The position numbers were made by a program, and so were the translations under genes. From NCBI RefSeq assembly GCF_009650215.1, contig NZ_CP045851.1, forward strand, positions 783,189 to 847,188: DNA of 64,000 bases. The letters are read 5' to 3'. The stretch's first letter is position 1; each line of letters begins with the position of its first letter. Below are positions 30,771 through 38,880 of this stretch, piece after piece. The notes beneath the pieces were generated by a model, which was not told the DNA's origin, did not search any database, and worked only from the letters and a program-made list of their open reading frames with translations. Origin of the DNA: Actinomarinicola tropica. GTDB lineage: Bacteria > Actinomycetota > Acidimicrobiia > Acidimicrobiales > SKKL01.

Positions 30771-31397
30771 GTGGAGCATCGAGAGGAAGATGGGCACGAG
30801 CAGCGCTGGCTGAGGCACTCGCCTGAGACCGTCGCGAGATGGCATCAGGAGCTCGTGGCGATGGAGGTGCAGCGACTGGCGCCGTCGTCCACCGACGCCC
30901 CGGTCGAAGCGGTTTCCAAGGGCCCAGGGCCTCGAGCGGCAGAGGGACGCGCGGCCACGCCTCGGCGGGACATGACGCGGCGGACGTCGGGAGGATCTGG
31001 CGGCTCTCGCAAGCGAGCGAAGCGGGCGGAGCGGGAGCGCTGGAAGGCGTACGGCCTGAGCAAGGACTCGAGGCGCGATGTGAGCGCTGCGGGTCTCACC
31101 ATGGGGGACTTCGAGCGGCTCGTCTCCATGGTCGGTTCAGCGCCGGAGGCCGTGACCTTCGTCAGACGATGGGGAGACCGGCTGCCGCGGTCATCACTGG
31201 CCGTTGCATTGCGCCGTGGGGCGTCGATGGCACAGCTGCGGCAGCGGGTCGACCGCCAGGCCAGTCGGAGGAAGCCGGCGCACGTCCCCGACGTCCTGGG
31301 CGAACGTCTGTCGAAGAGCGATGCAGCGACGACAGCGGCCTTCAGACGACGGATGGCGTCCGCGCCGCCCGCCATCCGCTACGACGACGACGTCTGA
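30771..31397 (+). CDS. Hypothetical basic protein in the defence island
   Basis: 208 residues from GTG 30771, which follows GGGAGGGG by about five bases. N-terminal helix EHREEDGHEQRWLRHSPETVARWHQELV, a central basic/Ser-Gly linker (about 55-85), then a helical C-terminal domain (ERWKAYGLSKDSRRDVSAAGLTMGDFERLVSM through RRWGDRLPRSSLAVALRRGASMAQLRQRVDRQ). No family recognised. It is the only plus-strand gene among minus-strand operons, diverging from the SIR2 gene and converging on the OGG-fold gene. The opposite-strand frame is a mirror of lower plausibility. Coding status is moderately sure. Confidence 0.5.
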   Translation: MEHREEDGHEQRWLRHSPETVARWHQELVAMEVQRLAPSSTDAPVEAVSKGPGPRAAEGRAATPRRDMTRRTSGGSGGSRKRAKRAERERWKAYGLSKDSRRDVSAAGLTMGDFERLVSMVGSAPEAVTFVRRWGDRLPRSSLAVALRRGASMAQLRQRVDRQASRRKPAHVPDVLGERLSKSDAATTAAFRRRMASAPPAIRYDDDV

Positions 31398-31418
31398 GCA
31401 GGTCGGCGAGGTTCCGAG

Positions 31419-32072
31419 TCAGTCGCCGCGGCCCCAGACGAACAGCGAGTACTCGATGTCCTCCGGCGTCCATCTGTCGCCGGCGGCCTCCGCCCAGCGT
31501 TCGCAGGCCGTCAGGTAGGCGACATACCGCGCTCCCCATGAGCGCGTGCCGGCGGCGAGACGGCTATCCCAACCGAGCTCCCCCAGCGCCGTCCAGACCA
31601 GGCTGTCGAGGATGAGGGGTCGCGGGGACGCGCCGCTGGCTGTGCCGACGACCCACAGCCACTTGGTGAAGAACGCTGGCCCGACACCGGGCACCTTGCG
31701 GTGGAGGAGGAACGCACCGCCGACATCACCGTCCTGGAGACGGTCGAGGCTCTGAGCCAGGGCCGAGTCGAGCCCGAGGCTGCGGAGCGCCGTGTTGGTG
31801 TTGCGCGGTCCACGGCCGTTGCTCGTCCCGGACCCCCACATCATCGTCAGCGCGAACAGTCGACGGAGGGCATCCGGGCTGGGAGCAGCCAGCGTCTCCC
31901 GGGCGGCGTCGGCGAGCGCGGCGCGCGTGATCGACTCTGGGGCGTCGACCGTGGCGGCGATCGCCTTGTAGGCCGCCCAGGTCGCTGGTCGTAGCGTCAC
32001 GGCGCCGTGGTCGCTGCTCCTCAGCAGGTGACCAGAGGGAAAAGGGATGGCGAGGGTGGGATCGTCAGCCAT
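31419..32072 (-). CDS. OGG-fold (8-oxoguanine DNA glycosylase-like) protein
   Basis: 217 residues. The segment LLHRKVPGVGPAFFTKWLWVVG is a helix-hairpin-helix with a lysine placed as in the catalytic Lys of OGG enzymes, and PLILDSLVWTALGELGW supplies the later Asp. The family is annotated in many defence loci as OGG-fold proteins, of unknown substrate. It lies 39 bases after the helicase stop and is the last gene of the DUF6361-PLD-helicase operon. A role in cutting out modified bases from invading DNA is inference. Confidence 0.75.
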   Translation of the reverse strand: MADDPTLAIPFPSGHLLRSSDHGAVTLRPATWAAYKAIAATVDAPESITRAALADAARETLAAPSPDALRRLFALTMMWGSGTSNGRGPRNTNTALRSLGLDSALAQSLDRLQDGDVGGAFLLHRKVPGVGPAFFTKWLWVVGTASGASPRPLILDSLVWTALGELGWDSRLAAGTRSWGARYVAYLTACERWAEAAGDRWTPEDIEYSLFVWGRGD

Positions 32073-32111
32073 CCCCGGAACAGCTCCCAGAGGGCGGGAT
32101 CCTCTGGGAGG

Positions 32112-35100
32112 TCATCGGTCCGGCGTCGGTGGTGAGAGGTCGAGTCGCAGCCGTGCGGCCGTGTCGTCTGAACCGGCGATGCCCTGTCGTCGCAGCAGCC
32201 CGAGCAGGTCCTCCTGGCGAGGTTGCCCGAGCGTGAGCCGATAGAGCGCGACGTCGTCCTTGAGCCGCTGGAGCCGGTCATGGTCGATCGACAGCGGATA
32301 GGGCGCGGTGATCCGCTGCACCTTGGCTGGACCCGGGTACACCCAGTGTGGGGTCAGATCACCGAGCTGGTCACGGTGCTCGACCGCAGCCGCGAACCCG
32401 ACGTCCCAAGGGTCTCGAACACCAGGCGCGAGCATCGACGCTCGGTGTCGTGCTGCGATGTTCTTGCGGATCGCATGTCCGGCGTAGCGATGAACACGTC
32501 CCTCCCGCTGGTCGAAGTCCACGGGACTGGACGGGGTGTTCCAGTGGAGGACCGAGTGGCACCACCAGTGGAAGTCGATGCCCTCCTGGCCGACGCTCGT
32601 GCTGGCCAGCACGAAGGGCCAGAACGGGCTGTTGAACGCGTTGCGGACCTGCGGCTGTCGCACGTCGCCCTCGGTCTGGCGACGGTTCCCGTAGCGCAGG
32701 GCGAAGCGAGACATCAGCGGGATCGGGGTTGCAGGGTTGTCGGGATCGAACGCCGTGTATCGGGCGGGCCGCATGGCGATGGCATCGCGCACCTGGCCGG
32801 CCACCCTCAGAAGCGGCTCGTCGCTGAGCGGGCTACCGCCGGTGATCGTGCGGGTCTGGTGGTGGAGGTACTCGTCGAGAACCGCTTGGAGGTTCCCCGC
32901 GGCGCAATAGGCAACGACCGCACGCCAGTAGACGAGGCCGGGGTGCAGCTGATCGAGGAGCAGGGCCACGTCTGGGCGGTTGAAGAGAGCCCTGAACCCG
33001 TTGGCGATCGTGGCGGCTGCCGTCCAGTGGGCTGCGGGGCTCACTGAATGCCCTTCGGTCAACTGTCGACCGATGGCGCGGTAGGCAGCGTTGGCCGGTG
33101 CGTGGAGCCCGATGGCCGCAACCGTTCGACGGAGGTCGGCGGGCCTTCGCTCGGGTTGCTCGACGTCGGCGGCGTGCAGCGCGTGCTCGACGTGGCGCCG
33201 AAGGCGGGTCGGGTCCTTCGCATCGGCGTCGTGCTCTTCCGACGGGTCCGCGGCGGCGTCGCCGCTGAGGGCGCCGACGATGTCGTCGACGCCCATGTCC
33301 GGCGTGGCGCCCTCCAGCAGGAGGGGGGCTCGCCAGTACCAGGCGTCGACGGTTGTGCTGTGGCCGTCGCCGTCGTCCGGGACGCCATCGAGCTGTGCTG
33401 CGGCACGGCCCTCGACCTCCTCGGCGGAGAGCGGGCGTCCGCCTGCACCGGCGACGAGGGCGAGCGGGTCGCATCGAGTGGCGAGCGCCGGGTTGGGCCA
33501 GAACAGCGTCAAGGAGGTCATGGCCCCGGGACGACCGTCTGGCGTCAGACGGAAGTCCAGGCGTGCGTGGATGCCGCCGTCCTTGGGGGTCGTGTGGCGT
33601 TGAGCGTGGTGGCTCAGGATCGCAGCGATCGCCGTTGGTGTGGCCGCCCACGACGAGAAGATCAGCCGCTTCGTGAGCTGATCGGCGTCGTCGCGGGCGT
33701 AGGCCCCAGAAGGCTCTAGGTAAGGGAGCGAGGGCGGCATCCAGAGCAGCTGCCACCAGGCGTCGCCGGCTGTCTCCGCGACCAGCGACCTGAGTCGGGC
33801 GTTCCCCGGGTCGAAGGGCTCGCCGGCCTCCACGGCTTGTCGATCGATGCGGCGGGTGTGGCGGAGTGCAGCGAGCTCTCGCGGCTGCGACGTCTCGTCC
33901 CCGGCCAAGGCATCCCGCAGGGCGTTCCCGAGGCGGTAGCCCTCGCTGAAGTTCACGAAGTACGGCGCTGACTTCCAGTACTCGATGCTGAACGGGCAGT
34001 CGAGCTCACGCGCCAGGGCGCGAAGGGCCGCGACGTCGACGATGTCGGCCGGTTCGAGCTGGTCGGCCGGGACGTGGCGCTCGTCGAGCATGTCGAGCTC
34101 ATCGGCGGTTGGGCGCTCGGTGCGGCACATGAGCTGCAGGAGCTCGCGTCGCAGCTCGTCGGTGATCTCGACAGGATCACGACCCGTGACGGCCGCCGCG
34201 CGCAGATCGGCGAACAGGTGGCGTAGACGATCGACCGGAGCGGGTTCCCCGCCGGCGAGGAACTGAAGCGTCGCCAAGAAGTCGCGCTGGTGGTCGTCAC
34301 CGTCGAGGCGCTCCTCGGCGTAGGTGAACGGCTTGTACGGCGTCGCCGAGAGGAGGAGGACGCGTGCGTCGGCGTGGTCGAACAGGTCGTGTGCGAGCTC
34401 CGCGGCGGCACCGCTCTCAGGGTCGAGCAGGTGCCGGAAGCGCTGGAACTCGTCGAGGATGACGAGGTCCGGTTCGAGGCAATGGACGCTCGCTTGGGCC
34501 AGGGCGCCCCGCAGGTCGCTGATGAGGTCGCGTGCGGGCTCCCACTCGTCACCGGCGAGCGTCCGACGCTGCCCGATCGCGTCGCACATGCGGAGGAGGC
34601 GTCGATCGAGACCGTCGTTGCGGATAGCGGCGAGGAACGGCACGACGATCGACTCATCGAGGTGACCGTTGCGCTCGATGTGTCGTGCGAGCACGTCGAT
34701 CTCGTACTCGAACGGCTTCGCCGCCTTGCGGTACCGCAGGAGCACCCGGGCTTGGCGCGCCGTGCGTTCGTCGAGATCCAGCTCCTGGCGGAGGATGAGG
34801 TACAGCAGGGCGCGCTCCTCAGCGGCGCCAGACCGCTGACCGCGGTCGAACGAGGTGCCGGGGGTGAACGACACGAGGTTCACAGGCTTGAGCCCCTGCT
34901 GCGCAGCGGCCCTGAGCCGGTGTGACTCCTTGGCCAGGAGGGTGAGACGGCTGGCGAAGGGAAGGTGGTCCTCGCCGGTGACGTTCAGGCGCGACAGGTT
35001 CTGCTCGGCGATGTCGGCGTTGGAGCAGACGTAGACGATGTCGATCCGGTCGACGCTCTCGTCGGTCTGGAGCCGCTCGATCAGGGACGCGACCACACCA

Positions 35101-35264
35101 CGTGCGACGTGGGACTTGCCGAGGCCGGTCTCGTCGGCTGTGAGGAAGCGTCGTGTGGGCTCGAGGTCGTCGAAGTACCGCCTCATGATGTGTTCGACCG
35201 TCGCCCGCTGGAACTTGGTGAGGTTCCGGAGGATCGGTTCGGCCGTGAAGCCCTGGGAGCTCAT
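32112..35264 (-). CDS. SF2 DEAD/DEAH-type helicase of a PLD/DUF6361 defence operon
   Basis: 1050 residues from ATG 35264, which overlaps the PLD-gene stop (ATGA); upstream codons belong to that gene. Seen: Walker A ADETGLGKSHVA (Lys50), motif II LVILDEFQRFRHLL (DEFQ), motif III LLLSATPYK, and motifs V-VI TSVGQEGIDFHWW with QREGRVHRYAG. A region of about 300 residues is inserted between the two RecA domains. The domain layout resembles DISARM DrmD and BREX/phage-defence helicases partnered with PLD proteins. It probably translocates on DNA and hands it to the PLD nuclease. Confidence 0.87.
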   Translation of the reverse strand: MSSQGFTAEPILRNLTKFQRATVEHIMRRYFDDLEPTRRFLTADETGLGKSHVARGVVASLIERLQTDESVDRIDIVYVCSNADIAEQNLSRLNVTGEDHLPFASRLTLLAKESHRLRAAAQQGLKPVNLVSFTPGTSFDRGQRSGAAEERALLYLILRQELDLDERTARQARVLLRYRKAAKPFEYEIDVLARHIERNGHLDESIVVPFLAAIRNDGLDRRLLRMCDAIGQRRTLAGDEWEPARDLISDLRGALAQASVHCLEPDLVILDEFQRFRHLLDPESGAAAELAHDLFDHADARVLLLSATPYKPFTYAEERLDGDDHQRDFLATLQFLAGGEPAPVDRLRHLFADLRAAAVTGRDPVEITDELRRELLQLMCRTERPTADELDMLDERHVPADQLEPADIVDVAALRALARELDCPFSIEYWKSAPYFVNFSEGYRLGNALRDALAGDETSQPRELAALRHTRRIDRQAVEAGEPFDPGNARLRSLVAETAGDAWWQLLWMPPSLPYLEPSGAYARDDADQLTKRLIFSSWAATPTAIAAILSHHAQRHTTPKDGGIHARLDFRLTPDGRPGAMTSLTLFWPNPALATRCDPLALVAGAGGRPLSAEEVEGRAAAQLDGVPDDGDGHSTTVDAWYWRAPLLLEGATPDMGVDDIVGALSGDAAADPSEEHDADAKDPTRLRRHVEHALHAADVEQPERRPADLRRTVAAIGLHAPANAAYRAIGRQLTEGHSVSPAAHWTAAATIANGFRALFNRPDVALLLDQLHPGLVYWRAVVAYCAAGNLQAVLDEYLHHQTRTITGGSPLSDEPLLRVAGQVRDAIAMRPARYTAFDPDNPATPIPLMSRFALRYGNRRQTEGDVRQPQVRNAFNSPFWPFVLASTSVGQEGIDFHWWCHSVLHWNTPSSPVDFDQREGRVHRYAGHAIRKNIAARHRASMLAPGVRDPWDVGFAAAVEHRDQLGDLTPHWVYPGPAKVQRITAPYPLSIDHDRLQRLKDDVALYRLTLGQPRQEDLLGLLRRQGIAGSDDTAARLRLDLSPPTPDR

Positions 35265-37060
35265 GGCGTCGCCGTCCTGTGGAGCTTCGCCAACTCGGCT
35301 CGCGCTGCACTGATGACCTGCCACACGGCGTCGAACCCGTCGGGGAGCACAGTCGCTCCCGTGGTCGTGGCCTGCAGTCGCCCGACGAGCCGATCGAGGT
35401 CGTCCAGCGCCTCAGGTCGGTCCGATGCGGCGCGTGCGAGGAGCTCGAAGACGCCGTTGCTCGTCCCGGCAATCGACCATGAGCCGCCAGCGCTGCCACC
35501 GGTGTCGGCCATCAGCACGGATGGGTCGGCGATGCCGAGCAGCAGGAGCAGGAAGCGGAGGAACTTCTCGGGGGTGTCCACCTGGCGGGCGAGGATCTCG
35601 TCGAGTCGGCCGTCGGGGTCATCGACGAGGTGGCAGCGGACCACCGTCGCCTGGTGCAACTGCTCGCCTCCTGGGCCGTTGGTCGAGGCTCGAAGGACCA
35701 GGAACGGGGTGACCTGGTCGAGTGCGAGCGGCCCCAGCGTGCTGTCGAGCGGTCGTCGGTCGTCGATCTGCGCCGCTGTGCCTGGGAGGGTGATGAGCTC
35801 TGCTGTCAGGCGAACGCCGCTCGGGACGGCGAGCCGGTCGGCGGTGATGCGCTCGCGGTACGACTCACCGTCCCGCACGACGGTTGCGACGAAGTTCGCC
35901 TCGGCGGCGGTCCGAAGGAGCTCCCGCAAGAGTCGGAGCGCCTCCTCAGTCGGATCGTCCGGAGCGTCGCCCAACGGTGAGTAGGGCTCGAGGAGCGTGC
36001 CGAAGCCGTCGGTGGTGCCGAGCAGACGTTCGACGCCCAGCTTGGACGCTCCCCCGACCAGCTCGACCATCATCTCGACGTTGCCGCCGTAGGCCGCGTC
36101 GGTGGCGTTGGCCGACCCGATGAAGACGTGGGCCCTTTGGCTGCGTTCGACGACGACCATCTTTGCGTGCAGCCCCGCCAGTCGGTCTCGGTCGCGCAGC
36201 TCCTCGGCCTCGGGATCGTCGAGGTCGGCCGCCGAGTTCATGATCTTCGTCGAGCCGAGCGTCTCCAGGGTCGCCGGTGAGAGGCGCTCGAGGTCCTCGA
36301 CCCGGGACACGACCGTGGAGTCGGTCGAGGGGCTCGGGATGAGGCGCGCGAGACCGCCGTCGTTGAGGAAGGGAGCGACGACGAGGTGCCGATAGCCGTC
36401 GAACCGCGGAGACTCCGACGCGCCGATCCCGAGCGGCCAGAAGGCGATCTCGTTCACGTCGTCGGGGTACTCCCACTCCGCTCGATGCGCCGCGGTGACG
36501 AGACGGCGGATGCGTGCCGCCCGTTCAGCAGGGAGCGGGCCCGTTGCCATGCCGGGGAGGGCTTCGATGAACCGGGCGAGTGGCTGGTTGTCGCTGTAGG
36601 ACTGGGCCCCTTCGTCGGCGTCGAGTCGGACGGCGAGGTCCCAGCTGGCGTCGTCGGTGAGGTTTCGGGTCATGCAGAGGAGCCGCAGCCACGGCGTCTC
36701 TCCGTCCGCGGTGTACCGGAGGAACCAGACCTTGGGGTGGAAGAGGTGACCGGGTCGCGGGCGCCGGACCTCGTGGACCATCGGCTCGAGGAAGGCGAAG
36801 AGCCCGCTGGCCTGCATCGGGACGGTCACCTGGCCTGCCTGACAGAAGACATCGACGCGGTCGGCTGCGGAGCGCACGGCCTCCATCACGGCGATCGGGT
36901 CGCTCGTGCCGGACAGCCGGAACGACGCGAAGGCGAGCGGGACGACCAAGGCCGCGTCGAGGCTGAGGGTGAAGGTGGTGCCGACAGCGGCGTCGAGCCG
37001 GTAGCCGACCGGCGGACGCAGCATGTCGAGGAGGACCTCGCGGCGGTCAGGCGGCAGCAT
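35261..37060 (-). CDS. Phospholipase D-like nuclease, anti-phage type
   Basis: 599 residues with two HKD-like half sites: HLFHPKVWFLRY followed by LLCMTRNLT (about 107-145), and GLHAKMVVVERSQRAHVFIGSANATD (about 305-332), each keeping the His and Lys and an Asn-rich partner. Such two-site PLD proteins act as DNA endonucleases in defence operons. The C-terminal 240 residues are helical and have no known catalytic motif. It overlaps DUF6361 by 14 bases and the helicase by four, so the three proteins are likely made in fixed ratio and may form a complex. Confidence 0.85.
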   Translation of the reverse strand: MLPPDRREVLLDMLRPPVGYRLDAAVGTTFTLSLDAALVVPLAFASFRLSGTSDPIAVMEAVRSAADRVDVFCQAGQVTVPMQASGLFAFLEPMVHEVRRPRPGHLFHPKVWFLRYTADGETPWLRLLCMTRNLTDDASWDLAVRLDADEGAQSYSDNQPLARFIEALPGMATGPLPAERAARIRRLVTAAHRAEWEYPDDVNEIAFWPLGIGASESPRFDGYRHLVVAPFLNDGGLARLIPSPSTDSTVVSRVEDLERLSPATLETLGSTKIMNSAADLDDPEAEELRDRDRLAGLHAKMVVVERSQRAHVFIGSANATDAAYGGNVEMMVELVGGASKLGVERLLGTTDGFGTLLEPYSPLGDAPDDPTEEALRLLRELLRTAAEANFVATVVRDGESYRERITADRLAVPSGVRLTAELITLPGTAAQIDDRRPLDSTLGPLALDQVTPFLVLRASTNGPGGEQLHQATVVRCHLVDDPDGRLDEILARQVDTPEKFLRFLLLLLGIADPSVLMADTGGSAGGSWSIAGTSNGVFELLARAASDRPEALDDLDRLVGRLQATTTGATVLPDGFDAVWQVISAARAELAKLHRTATP

Positions 37061-38294
37061 CGTCGGAGTGAAGGGCGGTCACGACGTCGGTGACGAGCGT
37101 GCGGACGAGGGGCCAGCGATAGACGAGCTGAGCAGCGCCCGACGATCCGTTCCACGAACGGAGGAGGCGTTCGTTGGTGAGGCGAGCTTGTGCCTTCTTC
37201 TGGATCTTCTCGCGGTGGGCGATCAGGTCGCGCGCTCCGACGTGGTCGGCGATGCGTGTGCGGCCGCCGTCGCGAACCATCGCGACCCACTCGTTGACGA
37301 AGCGCTGCGTCGATGGACCGATGCGTGGGTTGTGCTCTCTGATCGTCGGCCACCAGGTGGCGAGATCCCATGCTCGGATTCGGTCACTCAGGTCCTCGGC
37401 CTCGCCGGCCCAGTCCTCGAGGAGCGCCCGGTAGGTGTCGACGGGCGCGTCGACGCTGTTCAGCCCCAGGGCTTCGTAGCGTTCGGCGAGGAGCAGGTTG
37501 TAGAGGAGCGCCGCGCCGTGCATGACCACTGAGAAGCGTTCGGCGTCGCGCACGAGGTCGAGGATGTCGGGTGCGGCCGAGACGGCCTCGGGATCGGCCC
37601 ACGGGCCGAAGCTGTCGGTCGCCGGGGGAGCGTCACGGGAGATGAGGTGGGCGAGCAGGGTCCCGGGCGCCGCCTGGAGCACGATGTCGCGCAGCCACTC
37701 GGCTTCGTCGCGCCGTAGCTGGAAGCCTCCGTCGAGCTGGTCGGGGAAGCCCGGTGGCGGGGGAGGAAGGGTCGGGTGCCAGTCGGTGGACGCTCTTGTT
37801 GTGAGCTCGGAGGCTGCGTCGAGGTCGGACGAGTCCGGACCGAGGCCGAGCTCGTCCGGGCCGAGCGGCTGGCGCAGGATCCCGTAGGCGGTCAGTCCGC
37901 TCCAGTAGATGGTCGACGGCAGGATCTTGACCTTGGCGCCCGCCACGGAGCCGATGAGGCCCGCGGTGTCGATGTCGGCGTCGGCGGCGCCCATCCGCTT
38001 GATCGACTCGATGAGGTACCGCTCCGAGGCATGCACTCGCCGAAGGAGCTCGCTGCCGGATCGGTTCTTGGCCGCGTGGTACTCGAACAGCCACGGCACC
38101 ATGAGGAAGTAGCGAGCCCGGGTCTGGATGACCGAGGTCCCGGGGAACAGGCGGTTGGAGTAGACGTCGCGGATCTGGCCGATTCCTAGTTCGTCGCGGC
38201 TCTCGGATTGGGCGAAGAGGCGGACGATCTCCCGCACGCGACGCTGCTGGTCGGACGACTGGTCGATCCAGGCGATCGTCGAGAAGCCGCTCAT
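37047..38294 (-). CDS. DUF6361 family protein
   Basis: 415 residues from ATG 38294. The N-terminus (STIAWIDQSSDQQRRVREIV, RDELGIGQIRDVYSNRLFPG, SVIQTRARYFLMVPWLF) is the hallmark of DUF6361, a family seen next to PLD nucleases and helicases in defence islands. The rest is largely helical (LIHREKIQKKAQARLTNERLL near the end) and lacks known catalytic residues. Its start overlaps the stop of the small basic protein (ATGA) and its end overlaps the PLD start. Function unknown; a structural or sensor subunit of the helicase-nuclease complex is a reasonable guess. Confidence 0.82.
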   Translation of the reverse strand: MSGFSTIAWIDQSSDQQRRVREIVRLFAQSESRDELGIGQIRDVYSNRLFPGTSVIQTRARYFLMVPWLFEYHAAKNRSGSELLRRVHASERYLIESIKRMGAADADIDTAGLIGSVAGAKVKILPSTIYWSGLTAYGILRQPLGPDELGLGPDSSDLDAASELTTRASTDWHPTLPPPPPGFPDQLDGGFQLRRDEAEWLRDIVLQAAPGTLLAHLISRDAPPATDSFGPWADPEAVSAAPDILDLVRDAERFSVVMHGAALLYNLLLAERYEALGLNSVDAPVDTYRALLEDWAGEAEDLSDRIRAWDLATWWPTIREHNPRIGPSTQRFVNEWVAMVRDGGRTRIADHVGARDLIAHREKIQKKAQARLTNERLLRSWNGSSGAAQLVYRWPLVRTLVTDVVTALHSDDAAA

Positions 38295-38737
38295 CTCCGC
38301 TTGCCGAGGCCAGGAGCGCCGCCCGACACGGTCCGGATGCTCTTCGATCTTCCGGGCTTCGGAACCTTGTTGCTCTTGGGTCCGCTCTGTCGTCGTTGCC
38401 GTCGCGCTTGGTCCAGCCTGGCGAGGCTCGCGTTGGCTTTCAGTGTTGCCGCGCCGAGCGTCGCCGAGTCTGTGGCCCTGAGCAGTTCGATGGAGGCGTT
38501 CCGATAGCGCTCCCACGCGTCGACGATGCGACGGTCACGAGCGTCGAGCTGCTTCTTCGGAGAGGAAGCGGTGGGCCCCTGGTTCTTCGGTTTCGGCTTC
38601 TTCGGCTGTCTCACCGGTTCAGCGGCTGCCTTCAGTGCACCCTCAGCCGCAACTGCCCCGAGCACCCTGCGAGGTGGCTTCGCACCCGCTGGAGTCGACG
38701 AGTCGGCTGGTGATATGTCGTCGCGAGGCCCGCCCAT
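38291..38737 (-). CDS. Small basic, low-complexity protein heading the DUF6361 operon
   Basis: 148 residues from ATG 38737. N-terminal 55 residues are Pro/Ala-rich, followed by a Lys/Pro tract (QPKKPKPKNQG), one amphipathic helix (DARDRRIVDAWERYRNASIELLRAT through NASLARLDQARRQRRQ) and a basic tail. No family recognised. Likely nucleic-acid binding by charge. ATGA overlap with DUF6361 makes it the first gene of the operon. A longer start to 38899 exists but would run through the promoter region shared with pglW. Confidence 0.6.
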   Translation of the reverse strand: MGGPRDDISPADSSTPAGAKPPRRVLGAVAAEGALKAAAEPVRQPKKPKPKNQGPTASSPKKQLDARDRRIVDAWERYRNASIELLRATDSATLGAATLKANASLARLDQARRQRRQSGPKSNKVPKPGRSKSIRTVSGGAPGLGKRR

Positions 38738-38754
38738 GCGAGGAGAGTACCGAG

Positions 38755-38838
38755 GGTGTGTGACACCGTCCGGAGGACCAGCACACTGATGGTCAGCCTC
38801 AGACTCGGCCGGAGCCGGCCGATGGGTGCTCCTAGACT
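38755..38838. promoter_or_regulatory. Divergent promoter region between the DUF6361 operon and pglW
   Basis: The 143-base gap holds two inverted repeats: GGTGT-GTG-ACACC (38755-38767), 18 bases before the minus-strand start, and TCGGCCG-GAGC-CGGCCGA (38805-38822). TAGACT at 38833-38838 is a possible -10 for pglW, about 42 bases before its GTG. No matching -35 is clear. Both defence operons may share control here. Confidence 0.4.
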
Positions 38839-38880
38839 CGCCGAGGGCCGGGGACGCGGGAGCAGGGGTCGACCGAGACA

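Noticed and set aside
32488-35264. Reading the helicase operon as a standard DISARM locus
   Set aside because: PLD and helicase are present, but no DISARM methyltransferase or DrmA/DrmB partner is found; left as a related system.
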